NCBI RefSeq assembly: GCF_000807275.1
Contig: NZ_CP009056.1
Location: 558,001 to 622,000, forward strand
DNA: 64,000 nt
Direction of reading: 5' to 3'
DNA from: Frischella perrara
GTDB taxonomy: Bacteria; Pseudomonadota; Gammaproteobacteria; Enterobacterales; Orbaceae
Below are positions 19,488 through 30,000 of this stretch, piece after piece. Position numbers and translations under genes: made by a program. Under the pieces are notes generated by a model. The model was given only the letters and a program-made list of their open reading frames with translations, ran no database searches and was not told where the DNA came from. Positions within the stretch are counted from its first letter, which is position 1, and every line of letters begins with the position of its first letter.

Positions 19488-21626
19488 ATGTCAAAAATTA
19501 GTAACCCTATTAATGCCTGGCTAAATACACAAGATTCTCAATTCACACCAACAGGAAAATCAGTTCTTATTCCATTAGAGCTAGAAGTATTAAAAAATTG
19601 GACTGAAGCAACCATTGATTTTAGTTTTACCTCTCCTGGTAAAAACCTCACGGCTTCATCCATCAACATCAATCCAATCGTACTTAAAAATCACAAAGCA
19701 GAGCCGATAACCAAAACAGAGGTAAATCTGACTGTTAGTGAGGATGGTTTTTATGATGTTGAAGCAACAATCACTGTAACATTAACTGATGCAGATTCGG
19801 AAACGGGAGAAAATAAATTACTGACGACTTTAAGCTTCGGTGTTTTCTCATTTCAAGGTAAGTACATTTATGATTTTTCTTCGCAAGCTGCACTTGATAA
19901 ATATGCTGAAATTGAGGCATTAAGTAAACCAAATAAAGAAGTTAAGACGCTTATTAATTTAGCAGAAACAAATAAAATAACATCAAGTGATAATAAGCTT
20001 ACTTTGGAACAAATGGGTGAAATATCACGTCATATTTTTGCAGAAAAGCAAAAAATTCAGGCTTTATATAACAACCAAAACCCCTCATTACTAAAACAAA
20101 GTCAACCAACTAAACTGAGTTTAAGAAGATGTCAAAAAATTACCCTTAAAGTTCGATGGCCAATCAATAGTGAAAATAGCGATTTTTTACCGTTAGATAA
20201 AGCCACTATAGAAGTAAAAGGTAGTGATGGTTCGCAGTATAAAGGTGTTTTAAATAAGGGGGAGTTTACATTCACCGCGCCAAAAACTGATTTCTCCTTT
20301 ACTGCGACAGTTTCAGCGGTATTTTCAGATAAATTCGGTATATATAAAGATGGTTTGCTATTTGATACGCTTATAACAACGAATTTTAGTAATCAGTTAG
20401 ATTATAATATTACTGATGGTACAGCGCCTTTCTGGTCTGTATTTTCTGCCGTAATGGATTTAACAGAGATAACTAAAAAACATCTAAATTTTGAAAGAGA
20501 CATCAATCGGGTAGTATATGTTGATGTTAAAGGAAATTCGACCTATTACCAACCATCAAATGGGAGAATTTATATAGGTAATGATGATTTTTATGATTGG
20601 GATGTCATTGCACATGAATTTGGACATGCTATTGCTTATGAATCTAACTCTATTAAATTGATTGCTGGCGGTGCTCATAGTGGACAAAATCAGTATGATT
20701 ATCCAAATAACGATACAACATTACATAATAAAGAAACTTCGTTGGGATTAGCATTTAATGAAGGTTATGGCACTTGGGTAGGTGTAAGATTATTAAAAGA
20801 CTCTAATTATATTAAAAAGATGCCTTATGTTGGTGATGAGTCTTACACAGACAGAGCACAAAATGGCTCCGTTATGATAAATATTGACTTAACTGACCAT
20901 AAGACATTGTATGACGTTTATGGAGAAGATACAGAATTAGCAATTACAGCATTACTATGGCAGCTTAGTGATCAGAAAAAGAATCGAAATACCAGAGCTG
21001 TTTGTAGTCGTAAAGCCGACTCCATTTCTTATTCTTTAGGCGATATTTTTAATAAAATTTTCAAAGGACGACAATTAGAGTCAATTAGTGATTTTTACCA
21101 AGCTATGTTTATTGATTATGTTGGCGTTCAGAGCAATTTTCTTAGAACCGCGATGTCGGGTACGAAAATAAACAAAAAGATCCTTGAAAGAATACATAGT
21201 TTAGCTATACCTTTTGCGGAATTTGGTATTGGTATTAATATCGATGATACAGAGTTGGAAGAATTCTATTACTTAGAGTGGTCGCAATTAAAAACAGGGT
21301 CGTTACCGGGTCATGATCAGTTTGATATCTATTTTTTCAATGATAGTCAAGAAATTGTATATAAAATCCTAGATAAACAAGTAGGCAAAGGTAGTGGCTT
21401 AGTCCAACAAAATGGAACAACCTATACATATTCATTGCAGGAAGAGGATATTACTCAAATAGAAGCCTTTTTATCTTCTAGAAAGAAAAAGAAACAAAAA
21501 CTGTATGTCATGATTGCAGCCACAGCTACAGGAAAAACCGTAACTAATGGTAAGATTACTACAGGGCCTTATTTTAGTAATTTAGCTAAGTTTATATGTG
21601 ACTTATCTGAAGATTCAGACGATTAA
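19488..21626 (+). CDS. HExxH metallopeptidase family, copy 2 (vWA and RCC1 lost)
   Basis: A 712-residue member of the tandem family, with the same N-terminal domain, Ig-like domain, HEFGH at 376-380 and AFNEGYGTWVG. It contains the C-terminal beta domain (VYKILDKQVG...YTYSLQEEDI) and stops just after GPYFSNLAKF with an alien tail, ICDLSEDSDD. The DNA after the stop matches the last codons of the 1393-residue copy 5, so an out-of-frame internal deletion removed the vWA and RCC1 parts. The peptidase itself looks intact. There is no signal peptide and the substrate is unknown. In RRCQK a cysteine replaces the glycine seen in copies 1 and 3. Confidence 0.75.
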   Translation: MSKISNPINAWLNTQDSQFTPTGKSVLIPLELEVLKNWTEATIDFSFTSPGKNLTASSININPIVLKNHKAEPITKTEVNLTVSEDGFYDVEATITVTLTDADSETGENKLLTTLSFGVFSFQGKYIYDFSSQAALDKYAEIEALSKPNKEVKTLINLAETNKITSSDNKLTLEQMGEISRHIFAEKQKIQALYNNQNPSLLKQSQPTKLSLRRCQKITLKVRWPINSENSDFLPLDKATIEVKGSDGSQYKGVLNKGEFTFTAPKTDFSFTATVSAVFSDKFGIYKDGLLFDTLITTNFSNQLDYNITDGTAPFWSVFSAVMDLTEITKKHLNFERDINRVVYVDVKGNSTYYQPSNGRIYIGNDDFYDWDVIAHEFGHAIAYESNSIKLIAGGAHSGQNQYDYPNNDTTLHNKETSLGLAFNEGYGTWVGVRLLKDSNYIKKMPYVGDESYTDRAQNGSVMINIDLTDHKTLYDVYGEDTELAITALLWQLSDQKKNRNTRAVCSRKADSISYSLGDIFNKIFKGRQLESISDFYQAMFIDYVGVQSNFLRTAMSGTKINKKILERIHSLAIPFAEFGIGINIDDTELEEFYYLEWSQLKTGSLPGHDQFDIYFFNDSQEIVYKILDKQVGKGSGLVQQNGTTYTYSLQEEDITQIEAFLSSRKKKKQKLYVMIAATATGKTVTNGKITTGPYFSNLAKFICDLSEDSDD

Positions 21627-21735
21627 ACAAGGTGATATCTATGGAGTAGCTTATAATGGCGAATATAATATGATTCAGAATGAAACTGAAGGGTAAAATA
21701 TTAATAGGCCAGATATAAGGATTTCACTCAGTTAA
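21627..21735 (+). pseudogene. Last RCC1 codons of ancestral copy 2
   Basis: This segment translates as GDIYGVAYNGEYNMIQNETEG, stop, NINRPDIRISLS, stop. It matches the end of copy 5 (GDIYGVGYNGEYKLNQNEAEG...IKITLS). It is the 3' flank left by the deletion in copy 2. Confidence 0.65.
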
Positions 21736-21753
21736 GATTTAAATGATTTATTG

Positions 21754-21783
21754 AAAAAACACCATCTTGTATGGTGTTTTTTT
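21754..21783 (+). terminator. Rho-independent terminator of metallopeptidase copy 2
   Basis: A 12-base perfect stem AAAAAACACCAT / ATGGTGTTTTTT, loop CTTGT, followed by more T. The same terminator follows copy 5. Confidence 0.85.
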
Positions 21784-21832
21784 ATTATCGGGGAATCACT
21801 TTTAGATAGGTCTAAGATCAATTTACTATAAA

Positions 21833-22310
21833 ATTGAGCGAAACTCTTTCATTAATAGCTACCATACATAATTACAATATTAAAACTACAAATAAGCAGT
21901 ATTTATAACGCTTTTAAATAATAATTATGACTAAATTCCATACAATTATTATCGTTTATTAGCTTTGAGATTATTAAATTTAATGTTCATCAAAAATATC
22001 ATAATAAAAGTTCATTATTAGACTTAACATATTGTAATAATAAAGAAAATATACCATTCAGTCATCGCATAAAAAAATAATTTTAATCCTAGACAAATAT
22101 CAAAAATTGTGAAACTCTAAAAATGGCTCCGGTCTTTAGCATTTTTTTGCAACAGGTAGTCTGTTAATTTTAATGTGTTCATCATTGGATATAGGTAGTT
22201 ATAACTCAATACTAATTTCATTGATGGCACAGCAAAAGAGCACATAAGAAATAAAGGAATTTTCTTATGAGTAAATGGATTTTAAATATTAATAAACAAG
22301 GATAGATATT
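21833..22310 (+). repeat. Leader direct repeat before metallopeptidase copy 3
   Basis: Near copy of 19011-19487 leading into copy 3. The hairpin seen before copies 1 and 2 is degenerate here (around 22125-22165), so the structure may be lost. No gene is seen in it. Confidence 0.65.
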
Positions 22311-24431
22311 ATGTCAAAAATTAGTAACCCTATTAATGCCTGGCTAAATACACAAGATTCTCAATTCACACCAACAGGAAAATCAGTCCTTATTCCATTA
22401 GAGCTAGAAGTAATAAAAGATTGGACTGAAGCAACCATTGATTTTAGTTTTACCTCTCCTGATAGAAACCTCACAGCTTCGTCTATCAACATCAACCCAA
22501 TCGTGCTAAAAAATCACTTAGCAAAACCGATAACCAAAACAGATGTGAATCTAACTGTTAGTGAGGATGGTTTTTATGATATTGAGGCAAAAATCACTGT
22601 AACATTAGCTGATGCAGATTCAGAAACGGGAGAAAATAAGTTACTGACGACTTTAAGCTTTGGTGTTTTCTCATTTCAAGGTAAGTACATTTATGATTTT
22701 TCTTCGCAAGCTGCACTTGATAAATATGCTGAAATTGAGGCACTAAGTAAACCAACTAAAGAAGTCAAAACACTTATTAATTTTGCAGAAACAAATAAAA
22801 TAACATCAAGTGATAATAAGCTTACTTTGGAACAAATGGGTGAAATATCACGTCATATTTTTGCAGAAAAGCAAAAAATTCAAGCTTTATATAACAACCA
22901 AAACCCCTCATTACTAAAACAAAGTCTACCAACTAAACCGAGTTTAAGAAGAGGTCAAAAAATTACCCTTAAAGTTCGATGGCCAATCAATAGTGAAAAT
23001 AGCGATTTTTTACCATTAGATAAAGCTGCTATAGAAGTAAAAGGTAGTGATGGTAAGCTATTTAAAGGTGTTTTAAATAATGGGGAGTTTACATTCACTG
23101 CTCCGACAGCTGATTACTCCTATACTGCAACAGTTTCAGCGGTATTTTCAGATAAATTTGGTGTGTATAAAGAAAGTACGCCAGTTGATATGCTTATAAC
23201 AACGAATTTTAGTAATCAGTTAAATTATGATATTACTGATGGTACAGCGCCTTTCTGGTCTGTATTTTCAGCCGTAATGGATTTAACAAATATAGCTAAA
23301 AAACATATAAATTTTGAAAGAGAAAAAAATCGTATAATCTATGTTGATATTAAGAGCAGTGGATGCTTTTACTTACCTAGTACACAAAGCATTAATATAG
23401 CTAAAGCTGATTATTATAATTGGGATGTCATTGCACACGAATTTGGTCATGCCATTGCACATGAATCAGATGCTATTAGGATGATTGCTGGGGGGCCTCA
23501 TACTGGAGAAAATCAGTATGATTATCCCGATAATGAAATAACCTTTAATAACAAAAGATATTCAATTGCGTTGGCATTTAATGAAGGCTATGGTACTTGG
23601 ATTGGGATTCGGTTATTAAAGCACTCTGCTTACGCTAATAAGATGCCAAATGTCGGTGATGATTATTATACAACAATTCGTAGCGATGGTTCTATAGGTT
23701 TTAATTTCGATTTAAAAAATCATAGCACATTATATGGCTTTTATGGTGAGGATGCGGAGCTTTGTATTGCACCATTATTATGGCAGCTTAGTGATCAGAA
23801 AAAGAATCCCTATATCAGAGCACTTTGTAGTCGTAAAGCAGACTATATTTCTTATTCTTTAGGCGATATTTTTAATAAAATCTTTAAAGGACGACAATTA
23901 GAATCAATTAGTGATTTTTACAAAGAAATATTTATCGATTACGTTGGTGTTCAGCCCGACTTCCTTAGAACGACACAGGATGGTACGAAAATCAACAAAA
24001 AAATCCTTCAAAAAGTACATAATTTATCTGTACCTTTTGCAGAATTTGGTGTTGGTATTTATATTGATGATAAAGTATTAAAAGATTATACGCAATTAAA
24101 TATGTATCAACTTAAATCGGGATCATTACCTACTATAGATCAAGTTGATATGTATATATTTAATGATCAACTAGAACTTATGGGTAAGGTTCTTGATATA
24201 GAATTAGATTCAAGTAGTAAATTAATAAAAGGTAGTACAAACGTTACTTATTCGCTGCAGAAAAAGGATATTGCTCAAATAGAAGCTGCTTTTGCTCCTA
24301 ATAGGAAAAAAGAACAAATTGTATATATTTTAATTGCTGGTACAGCCACCGGACAAACCGCAATAGATGGAAAGATCGCTACGGGACCTTATTTTAGTAA
24401 TTTAGCTAAGTTTAAATTTACCCAACAATAA
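22311..24431 (+). CDS. HExxH metallopeptidase family, copy 3
   Basis: A 706-residue member with intact HEFGH (376-380) and AFNEGYGTWIG. The region between Ig-like domain and peptidase (DGTAPFWSVFSAVMDLT) is kept. Its peptidase and C-terminal domains depart more from copies 1 and 2 (YLPSTQSINIAKADYYNWDV, LNMYQLKSGSLPTIDQVDMYIF) and resemble copy 4 in the AELCIAPLLWQLSD segment. This suggests a mosaic of two lineages. The protein ends right after GPYFSNLAKFKFTQQ, the linker that leads into the vWA domain in copies 1 and 5. It has no signal peptide. It probably acts as a stand-alone peptidase module. Confidence 0.75.
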   Translation: MSKISNPINAWLNTQDSQFTPTGKSVLIPLELEVIKDWTEATIDFSFTSPDRNLTASSININPIVLKNHLAKPITKTDVNLTVSEDGFYDIEAKITVTLADADSETGENKLLTTLSFGVFSFQGKYIYDFSSQAALDKYAEIEALSKPTKEVKTLINFAETNKITSSDNKLTLEQMGEISRHIFAEKQKIQALYNNQNPSLLKQSLPTKPSLRRGQKITLKVRWPINSENSDFLPLDKAAIEVKGSDGKLFKGVLNNGEFTFTAPTADYSYTATVSAVFSDKFGVYKESTPVDMLITTNFSNQLNYDITDGTAPFWSVFSAVMDLTNIAKKHINFEREKNRIIYVDIKSSGCFYLPSTQSINIAKADYYNWDVIAHEFGHAIAHESDAIRMIAGGPHTGENQYDYPDNEITFNNKRYSIALAFNEGYGTWIGIRLLKHSAYANKMPNVGDDYYTTIRSDGSIGFNFDLKNHSTLYGFYGEDAELCIAPLLWQLSDQKKNPYIRALCSRKADYISYSLGDIFNKIFKGRQLESISDFYKEIFIDYVGVQPDFLRTTQDGTKINKKILQKVHNLSVPFAEFGVGIYIDDKVLKDYTQLNMYQLKSGSLPTIDQVDMYIFNDQLELMGKVLDIELDSSSKLIKGSTNVTYSLQKKDIAQIEAAFAPNRKKEQIVYILIAGTATGQTAIDGKIATGPYFSNLAKFKFTQQ

Positions 24432-24500
24432 AAATTAATCAGTTTTTATAATAATTTTTAATTATTGACAAATTATAAAAACTGTGAAACATTTAAATCT

Positions 24501-24534
24501 GTTACTTACCTTTAACCTGTTTTAGGTAAGTAAC
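24501..24534 (+). promoter_or_regulatory. Leader hairpin before metallopeptidase copy 4
   Basis: A perfect 11-base stem GTTACTTACCT / AGGTAAGTAAC with a 12-base loop, 70 bases after copy 3 and about 150 before copy 4. The ACTGTGAAAC motif stands just upstream, as in the other leaders. There is no T run, so it is a doubtful terminator. The rest of the 24432-24687 gap shows nothing else. Confidence 0.5.
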
Positions 24535-24687
24535 TAAATGATTTATATAAATTTATAAATGCGCATAGGTAAATTTAAATGAATGTATATTTTATTATCA
24601 TCATAGAAAATTAATAATTAAGAAGTTAACTAATTTTTTTGATAGATGGATAAATTTTAATAATAAAAATAAATAAGGATAAATTAT

Positions 24688-26823
24688 ATGTCAATAATTA
24701 GTAACCCTATAAGTGCTTGGCTAAATACGCAAGATTCAAAATTCACACCAATAGGAAAATCCGTACTCATCCCCCTTGAACTAGAAGTATTAGAAGACTG
24801 GACTGAAGCGACTATTGATTTTACTTGTATCTATTCTGATGCAAACCATGCCACTTCAGCTATCGAAATCGCACCAATTGTACTAAAAAATCATAAAGAG
24901 CAGTCGATAGCTAAAACAGAAGTAAATCTGACCGTTTGTGAAGATGGTTTTTATGATGTTGAGGCAAAAATCACTGTAATATTAACTGATGCAGATTCGG
25001 AAACGGGAGAAGACAAATTACTGACAACTTTTAGCTTTGGTGTTTTCTCATTTCAAGGTAAGTACATTTATGATTTTTCTTCGCAAGCTGCCCTTGATAA
25101 ATATGCTAAAGTTGAGGCATTGGATAAACCTAATAAACAAATCAAAACACTAATTAAGTTAGCAGAAACAAATAAAATAACATCAAGTGATAATAAGTTT
25201 ACTTTAGACCAAATGGCTGAAATATCACGCCATATTTTTGCAGAACGGCAAAAAATTGAAGCCTTATATAATAACCAATACCCGTCGCTATTAAGACAAA
25301 GTCAACCATTTTCACTTAGCTTAAAAAAAGATCAGAAAGCTACGCTCAAAGTCAGATGGCCAATCAGTAACAAAAAGACTACTTTTTTACCCTTAGACAA
25401 AGCGTATATAGTAGTAGAAGGCGATGATGATTCGCGATTTAAAGGTGAATTAAATAATGGTGAGTTTAGTTTTATCGTTCCAGAAGATGATTTCACTTTT
25501 ACTGCTACTGTATTTGCATTATATTCCGATAAATTTGGTGTATACAAAGAAGATTCTAATTATGATGAGATTATTACAACCAGTTTTAGCAACCGATTAG
25601 ATTATGATATTACTGATGGAACAGCGCCTTTCTGGTCTGTATTTTCGGCTGTAATGGACTTAACGGATATATCTAAAAAACACCTAAATTTCGATAGAGA
25701 AAAAAATCGTATTGTGTATGTTGATATACAAGGTGATAGTTGCTTTTACCGGCCTAAAAATCAAACCATCAATATAAATGCAAGAAGATATTATAATTGG
25801 GATGTTATTGCACACGAATTTGGTCATGCGATTGCTCATGAAAGCAGTGCCATTGCAAATGCCGCTGGTGGAAGCCATTCTGGAAAAAACCAGTATGATT
25901 ATTCCAGAAATAGTAAAACATTAAATAACAAAAAAAGATCAATTTCTTTAGCATTTAATGAAGGCTATGGTACTTGGGTTGGAGTTCAATTATTAAAAAA
26001 ATCTACTTATACTAATAAAATGCCATATGTGGGTGATGATTTTTATACCAAAATAGAGAATGATGGCTTTGTAACATATAGTCTTGATTTAAAAGATCAT
26101 ACTACGAGATATGAAGCTTATGGTGAAGATGCAGAGTTTTGTATTGCACCATTATTATGGCAACTTAGTGATCAAAATAAAAATTTGAATACCCGAGCAC
26201 TTTGTAGTTATAAGACAGACCCAATTTCTTACTCTTTAGGAAATATTTATAATAAGATCTTCAATGGAAAGAAGCTAGAGTCAATTAGCGATTTTTATAA
26301 GGGGATATTTACTGATTATGTCGGCATTACGGTTGATTTTCTTAGATCAACAGAGCTTGGTTCGGCGGTAAATCAAACGACACTTCAAAAAATTCATAAT
26401 TTAGCCATGCCTTTTGCCGAATTTGGTGTCGGTATTAATATTGATGATACAAAACCGCAAAAGATCAAGAAATTAGAATGGTCACAATTAAAGACCGGAT
26501 CATTACCAGGTCATGATCAATTTGATATCTACTTCTTTACTAACAACCTTGATACTTTAGTGTATAAACTTCTAGATCAAAAAATTGGCAAGACCAAGAA
26601 ATATGTTCAACAAAAAGGCACAAACTATACCTATACACTACAAAAAAAGGACATTAGTAAAATTGAATCTATTTTATCTGATAAAAAAGAAAAAGAGCAA
26701 ACACTCTATGTTTTAATTGCAGCTACCGCAACGGGAAAAGCTGCGACTAAAGGTCAGATTGAAACAGGTCCTTATTTTAGTAATTTAGCTCAATTCCAAT
26801 ATACCAAGCCGAAGAAAAAATAA
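24688..26823 (+). CDS. HExxH metallopeptidase family, copy 4
   Basis: A 711-residue, more divergent member (MSIISNPISAWLNTQDSKF start). HEFGH is at 376-380 and AFNEGYGTWVG follows. The N-terminal domain, helical stretch (EISRHIFAERQKI) and Ig-like domain are all recognisable. The C-terminal domain is of the copy 2 and copy 5 type (GSLPGHDQFDIYFF), and the protein ends with QFQYTKPKKK at the linker where copies 1 and 5 go on into the vWA domain. No signal peptide. The divergence shows that the family was duplicated at more than one time. Confidence 0.75.
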   Translation: MSIISNPISAWLNTQDSKFTPIGKSVLIPLELEVLEDWTEATIDFTCIYSDANHATSAIEIAPIVLKNHKEQSIAKTEVNLTVCEDGFYDVEAKITVILTDADSETGEDKLLTTFSFGVFSFQGKYIYDFSSQAALDKYAKVEALDKPNKQIKTLIKLAETNKITSSDNKFTLDQMAEISRHIFAERQKIEALYNNQYPSLLRQSQPFSLSLKKDQKATLKVRWPISNKKTTFLPLDKAYIVVEGDDDSRFKGELNNGEFSFIVPEDDFTFTATVFALYSDKFGVYKEDSNYDEIITTSFSNRLDYDITDGTAPFWSVFSAVMDLTDISKKHLNFDREKNRIVYVDIQGDSCFYRPKNQTININARRYYNWDVIAHEFGHAIAHESSAIANAAGGSHSGKNQYDYSRNSKTLNNKKRSISLAFNEGYGTWVGVQLLKKSTYTNKMPYVGDDFYTKIENDGFVTYSLDLKDHTTRYEAYGEDAEFCIAPLLWQLSDQNKNLNTRALCSYKTDPISYSLGNIYNKIFNGKKLESISDFYKGIFTDYVGITVDFLRSTELGSAVNQTTLQKIHNLAMPFAEFGVGINIDDTKPQKIKKLEWSQLKTGSLPGHDQFDIYFFTNNLDTLVYKLLDQKIGKTKKYVQQKGTNYTYTLQKKDISKIESILSDKKEKEQTLYVLIAATATGKAATKGQIETGPYFSNLAQFQYTKPKKK

Positions 26824-26891
26824 TGAGCTTTTTATAAAGCTTGATCTAACTAATTGACAAATATAAAGAAATATGAAACTCTAAAAATGCA

Positions 26892-26920
26892 ACTCGTCCC
26901 TAATTAATTTTAGGGCGAGT
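26892..26920 (+). promoter_or_regulatory. Leader hairpin before metallopeptidase copy 5
   Basis: ACTCG-T-CCCTAA pairs with TTAGGG-CGAGT (11 pairs, one bulged T, 6-base loop), 69 bases after copy 4 and about 150 before copy 5. It follows the conserved GAAACTCTAAAAATG motif. The arms differ completely from those of the copy 4 hairpin although position and fold are the same. Confidence 0.5.
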
Positions 26921-27071
26921 ATTTGGTGATTTAGTTGTATTTATAGATGTACTTAGATAAACACAAATTAAAGTGCATTTTATTGACAGCAACTTGAATT
27001 AACAAATAAGCAGTTAACTATTTTTTTATGGATATATAAATTTTAACCATCAATAAGCAAGGATAGATATC

Positions 27072-30000
27072 ATGTCAACAATAAATACCCCTATAAGCGT
27101 CAGGTTAAATACACAAGATTCAGAATTTGTACCAACAGGAAAATCAGTATTAATTCCATTAGAAATAGAAATATTAGAAAACTGGTGTGAAGTGACTATT
27201 GATTTTAGTTTCTACTCATCTAATAAAAATCTCGTTTCTCCAACTATTGAAATTACGCCAATAGTACTAAAAAATCTTCAATATGAACCGATAACCGAAA
27301 CCATGATTAACATGGTTGTTTATGAAGAAGGTTTTTATGATGTTGAAGCAAAAATAACCGCCACATTTTCTGAAGAAGAATCTGTTTCTAATGAAAATAA
27401 ATTAGTGACAACTCTAAGTTTTGGTGTTTTTTCCACTCAAGATAAATATATTTACGCCCATTCATCGCAAACAGCATTTAATAAATACACCGCAATTGAA
27501 GCAACGAATGATCCGGTAAATGAAAATAATAATCTAACAAAATTAGAAAAAACACAATTCATTGATAGTTCTTCTCCTCAGGAACAAATGGAGGACATAT
27601 CTCATTATCAATCTGAAAATATTCAAAAAATTAAAAATTTTACTAACAGCTTTAAAACTTCATTGTTTAGTCAACCTCAATCCAGACTTGCCTTAAAAAA
27701 AGGTCAGAATGCAACATTGAAAGTTCAATGGCCAATAGATAATAGATATAACTCTTTTCTACCGTTAGATCAGGCAACCATAGAAATCAATGGTTGTGAT
27801 GGATCGCTGTTTAAAGGTGTTTTGAATAACGGTCAGTTTACCTTTACCGTTCCACAAGACAATTTCACTTTTAATGCCACAATTTTTGCTGAAAATACTA
27901 ATAAATTTGGAATTTTCAGCGAACAGGATCCTAATTATTTGATAAAAACGACATTTTGTAATCAACTAGAATATAATATTACAGATAGCACAGCACCTTG
28001 TTGGTCTGTCTTCCAAGCCATTACTGATTTAGTTGATATAACAAAAAGAGTACTAAATTTCGAAAGACAAAATAATCGTAAAATATATGTTAACTCTAGA
28101 AATAGTAACAGTTTTTACAACTCAAAGGATGAGTCAATTCATATTGGAAATAATGATTTTTACGACTGGGATGTTATTGCACACGAATTCGGTCACGCTA
28201 TAGCTCACGAATCAAATTCAGTTAATTATTTTACTGGGGCATTCTATAATGGTGTAAACCAGTATGACTATTCATACAATAACACTACCTATCGTAATAA
28301 ATCAACGTCTCTTGCTCTGGCATTTAATGAAGGCTATGGTATTTGGATCGGAGTTCGATTATTAAAAGAGTCCAATTATGCTAATAAAATGCCTTTTGTC
28401 GGTGATGATATTTACACAGATAAAGCACAAAATGGCTGTTACCAATTAGACATTGATTTAAGAGACCATAAGACATTGTGTAATATTTATGGTGAAGATG
28501 CTCAGGAAGCTATTGCTAAACTACTCTGGCAGTTAGGTGATAAGGATAAACGTAGTAATATTAGAGCATTATGTAGCTACCCGGGAACAGAGGTTGTTTC
28601 TTATTCTTTAGAAAAGATTTTTAATAATGTCTTCAGAGGCAAAAAATTAAACAATATTAGTGACTTTTATATAAGAATGTTTGCTAACTATGTTGGTGTT
28701 GAGATAGATTATATGAAATCTGTCGCACTTGGTTCTAGAGTAAATAAAACAATACTCGAAAAAATTCATAACCTAGCTATGCCTTTTGCCGAATTTGGCG
28801 TTGGTGTTGTTATTGATGATACTAAAACGCAGGGAATCTATCAGTTAGTTTGGTCACAACTAAAGACTGGTTCATTACCAGGTCATGATCAGTTTGACAT
28901 CTACTTTTTCAGTAGTGATCTCAGTACTCTTGCATATAAGATTCAAGATCGGCATGTTGGTAATGGTAATGAAATGGTTCAACAAGATGGTACAACCTAT
29001 TCTTATGCATTACAAAAAAAAGATATTACTGAACTATCAGCCTTTTCATCTCGTCAGCCTCATCAGGATAAAACGCTTTATGTCCTTATTGCGGCAACGG
29101 CTACAGGAAAAACAGCCTGTTATGGTGAACTTTTAACTGGCCCTTATTTTAGTAATATCGTTAAGTTCAAGTTTCCTGAATCGAGGAAAACGGTCATAGC
29201 TGTGGATAGTTCGGGTAGTAATATAGCTACGGATCCAAATAACTTGCGTATTGTTGTCGCTCATAACTTACTTAAGACGCAAGCTGATAGAAATAATGAT
29301 ATTTTCAATGGCATAATTAAAAATGAAAGAGTAGTGCAGACCGCAGCGATGGATTTTGATGTCTATCCTAAATTCTTACCTGGTCCTATTGATGCTAGTT
29401 TTGAATGGCCAGATGAATTATATAATCAAGAAATTTTCAAAACTGTTGATTCATTGGGTCCAACAGATATTGCGTTAGCTATCGATGCAGCTGTTGAGGC
29501 TCTACAAGAACATGATAGTAGTGATCAACCTATTTCAAAACCGAGTAATGAAAGAAATTCATTATATTTAATTACTGATATGAGCAACAATAAAGGTGAT
29601 GAACCTGTAAAGAAATCCCTAAATAATGCTGAATTTGAAAATATCAAAGTTCATATTGGTCATTTACAACCTTTCGGTGTTGTTCCTCCAGTCGATAGTT
29701 ATAAAGTCGAGAGTTATAATGGTGATTTTATAACTACCAGAGGACGTGTAGCATTTGATGATGTTATTGAATCTATACTCAAAACAGGTGGTAGTTATGC
29801 TGTTGTTGAAGATGCGAATTCCCAACAAGCTTGGATGGAATTGGCTGAATACTTAGATCATAATGATCTGGATAATTTAAAAGAAATCGACTTACCTTTA
29901 AATGTCTGCTTTTATAGTATTGGCAAAGCTGGAAAAAATACCCCAACTTATTTAATTACCCCTAAAAAATCAGGGGAAGTTACCATTACAGTTGATGGTA

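Noticed and set aside
28885-29136. 83-codon frame inside metallopeptidase copy 5
   Set aside because: Out-of-frame reading within a well-supported coding region; basic, low-complexity product.
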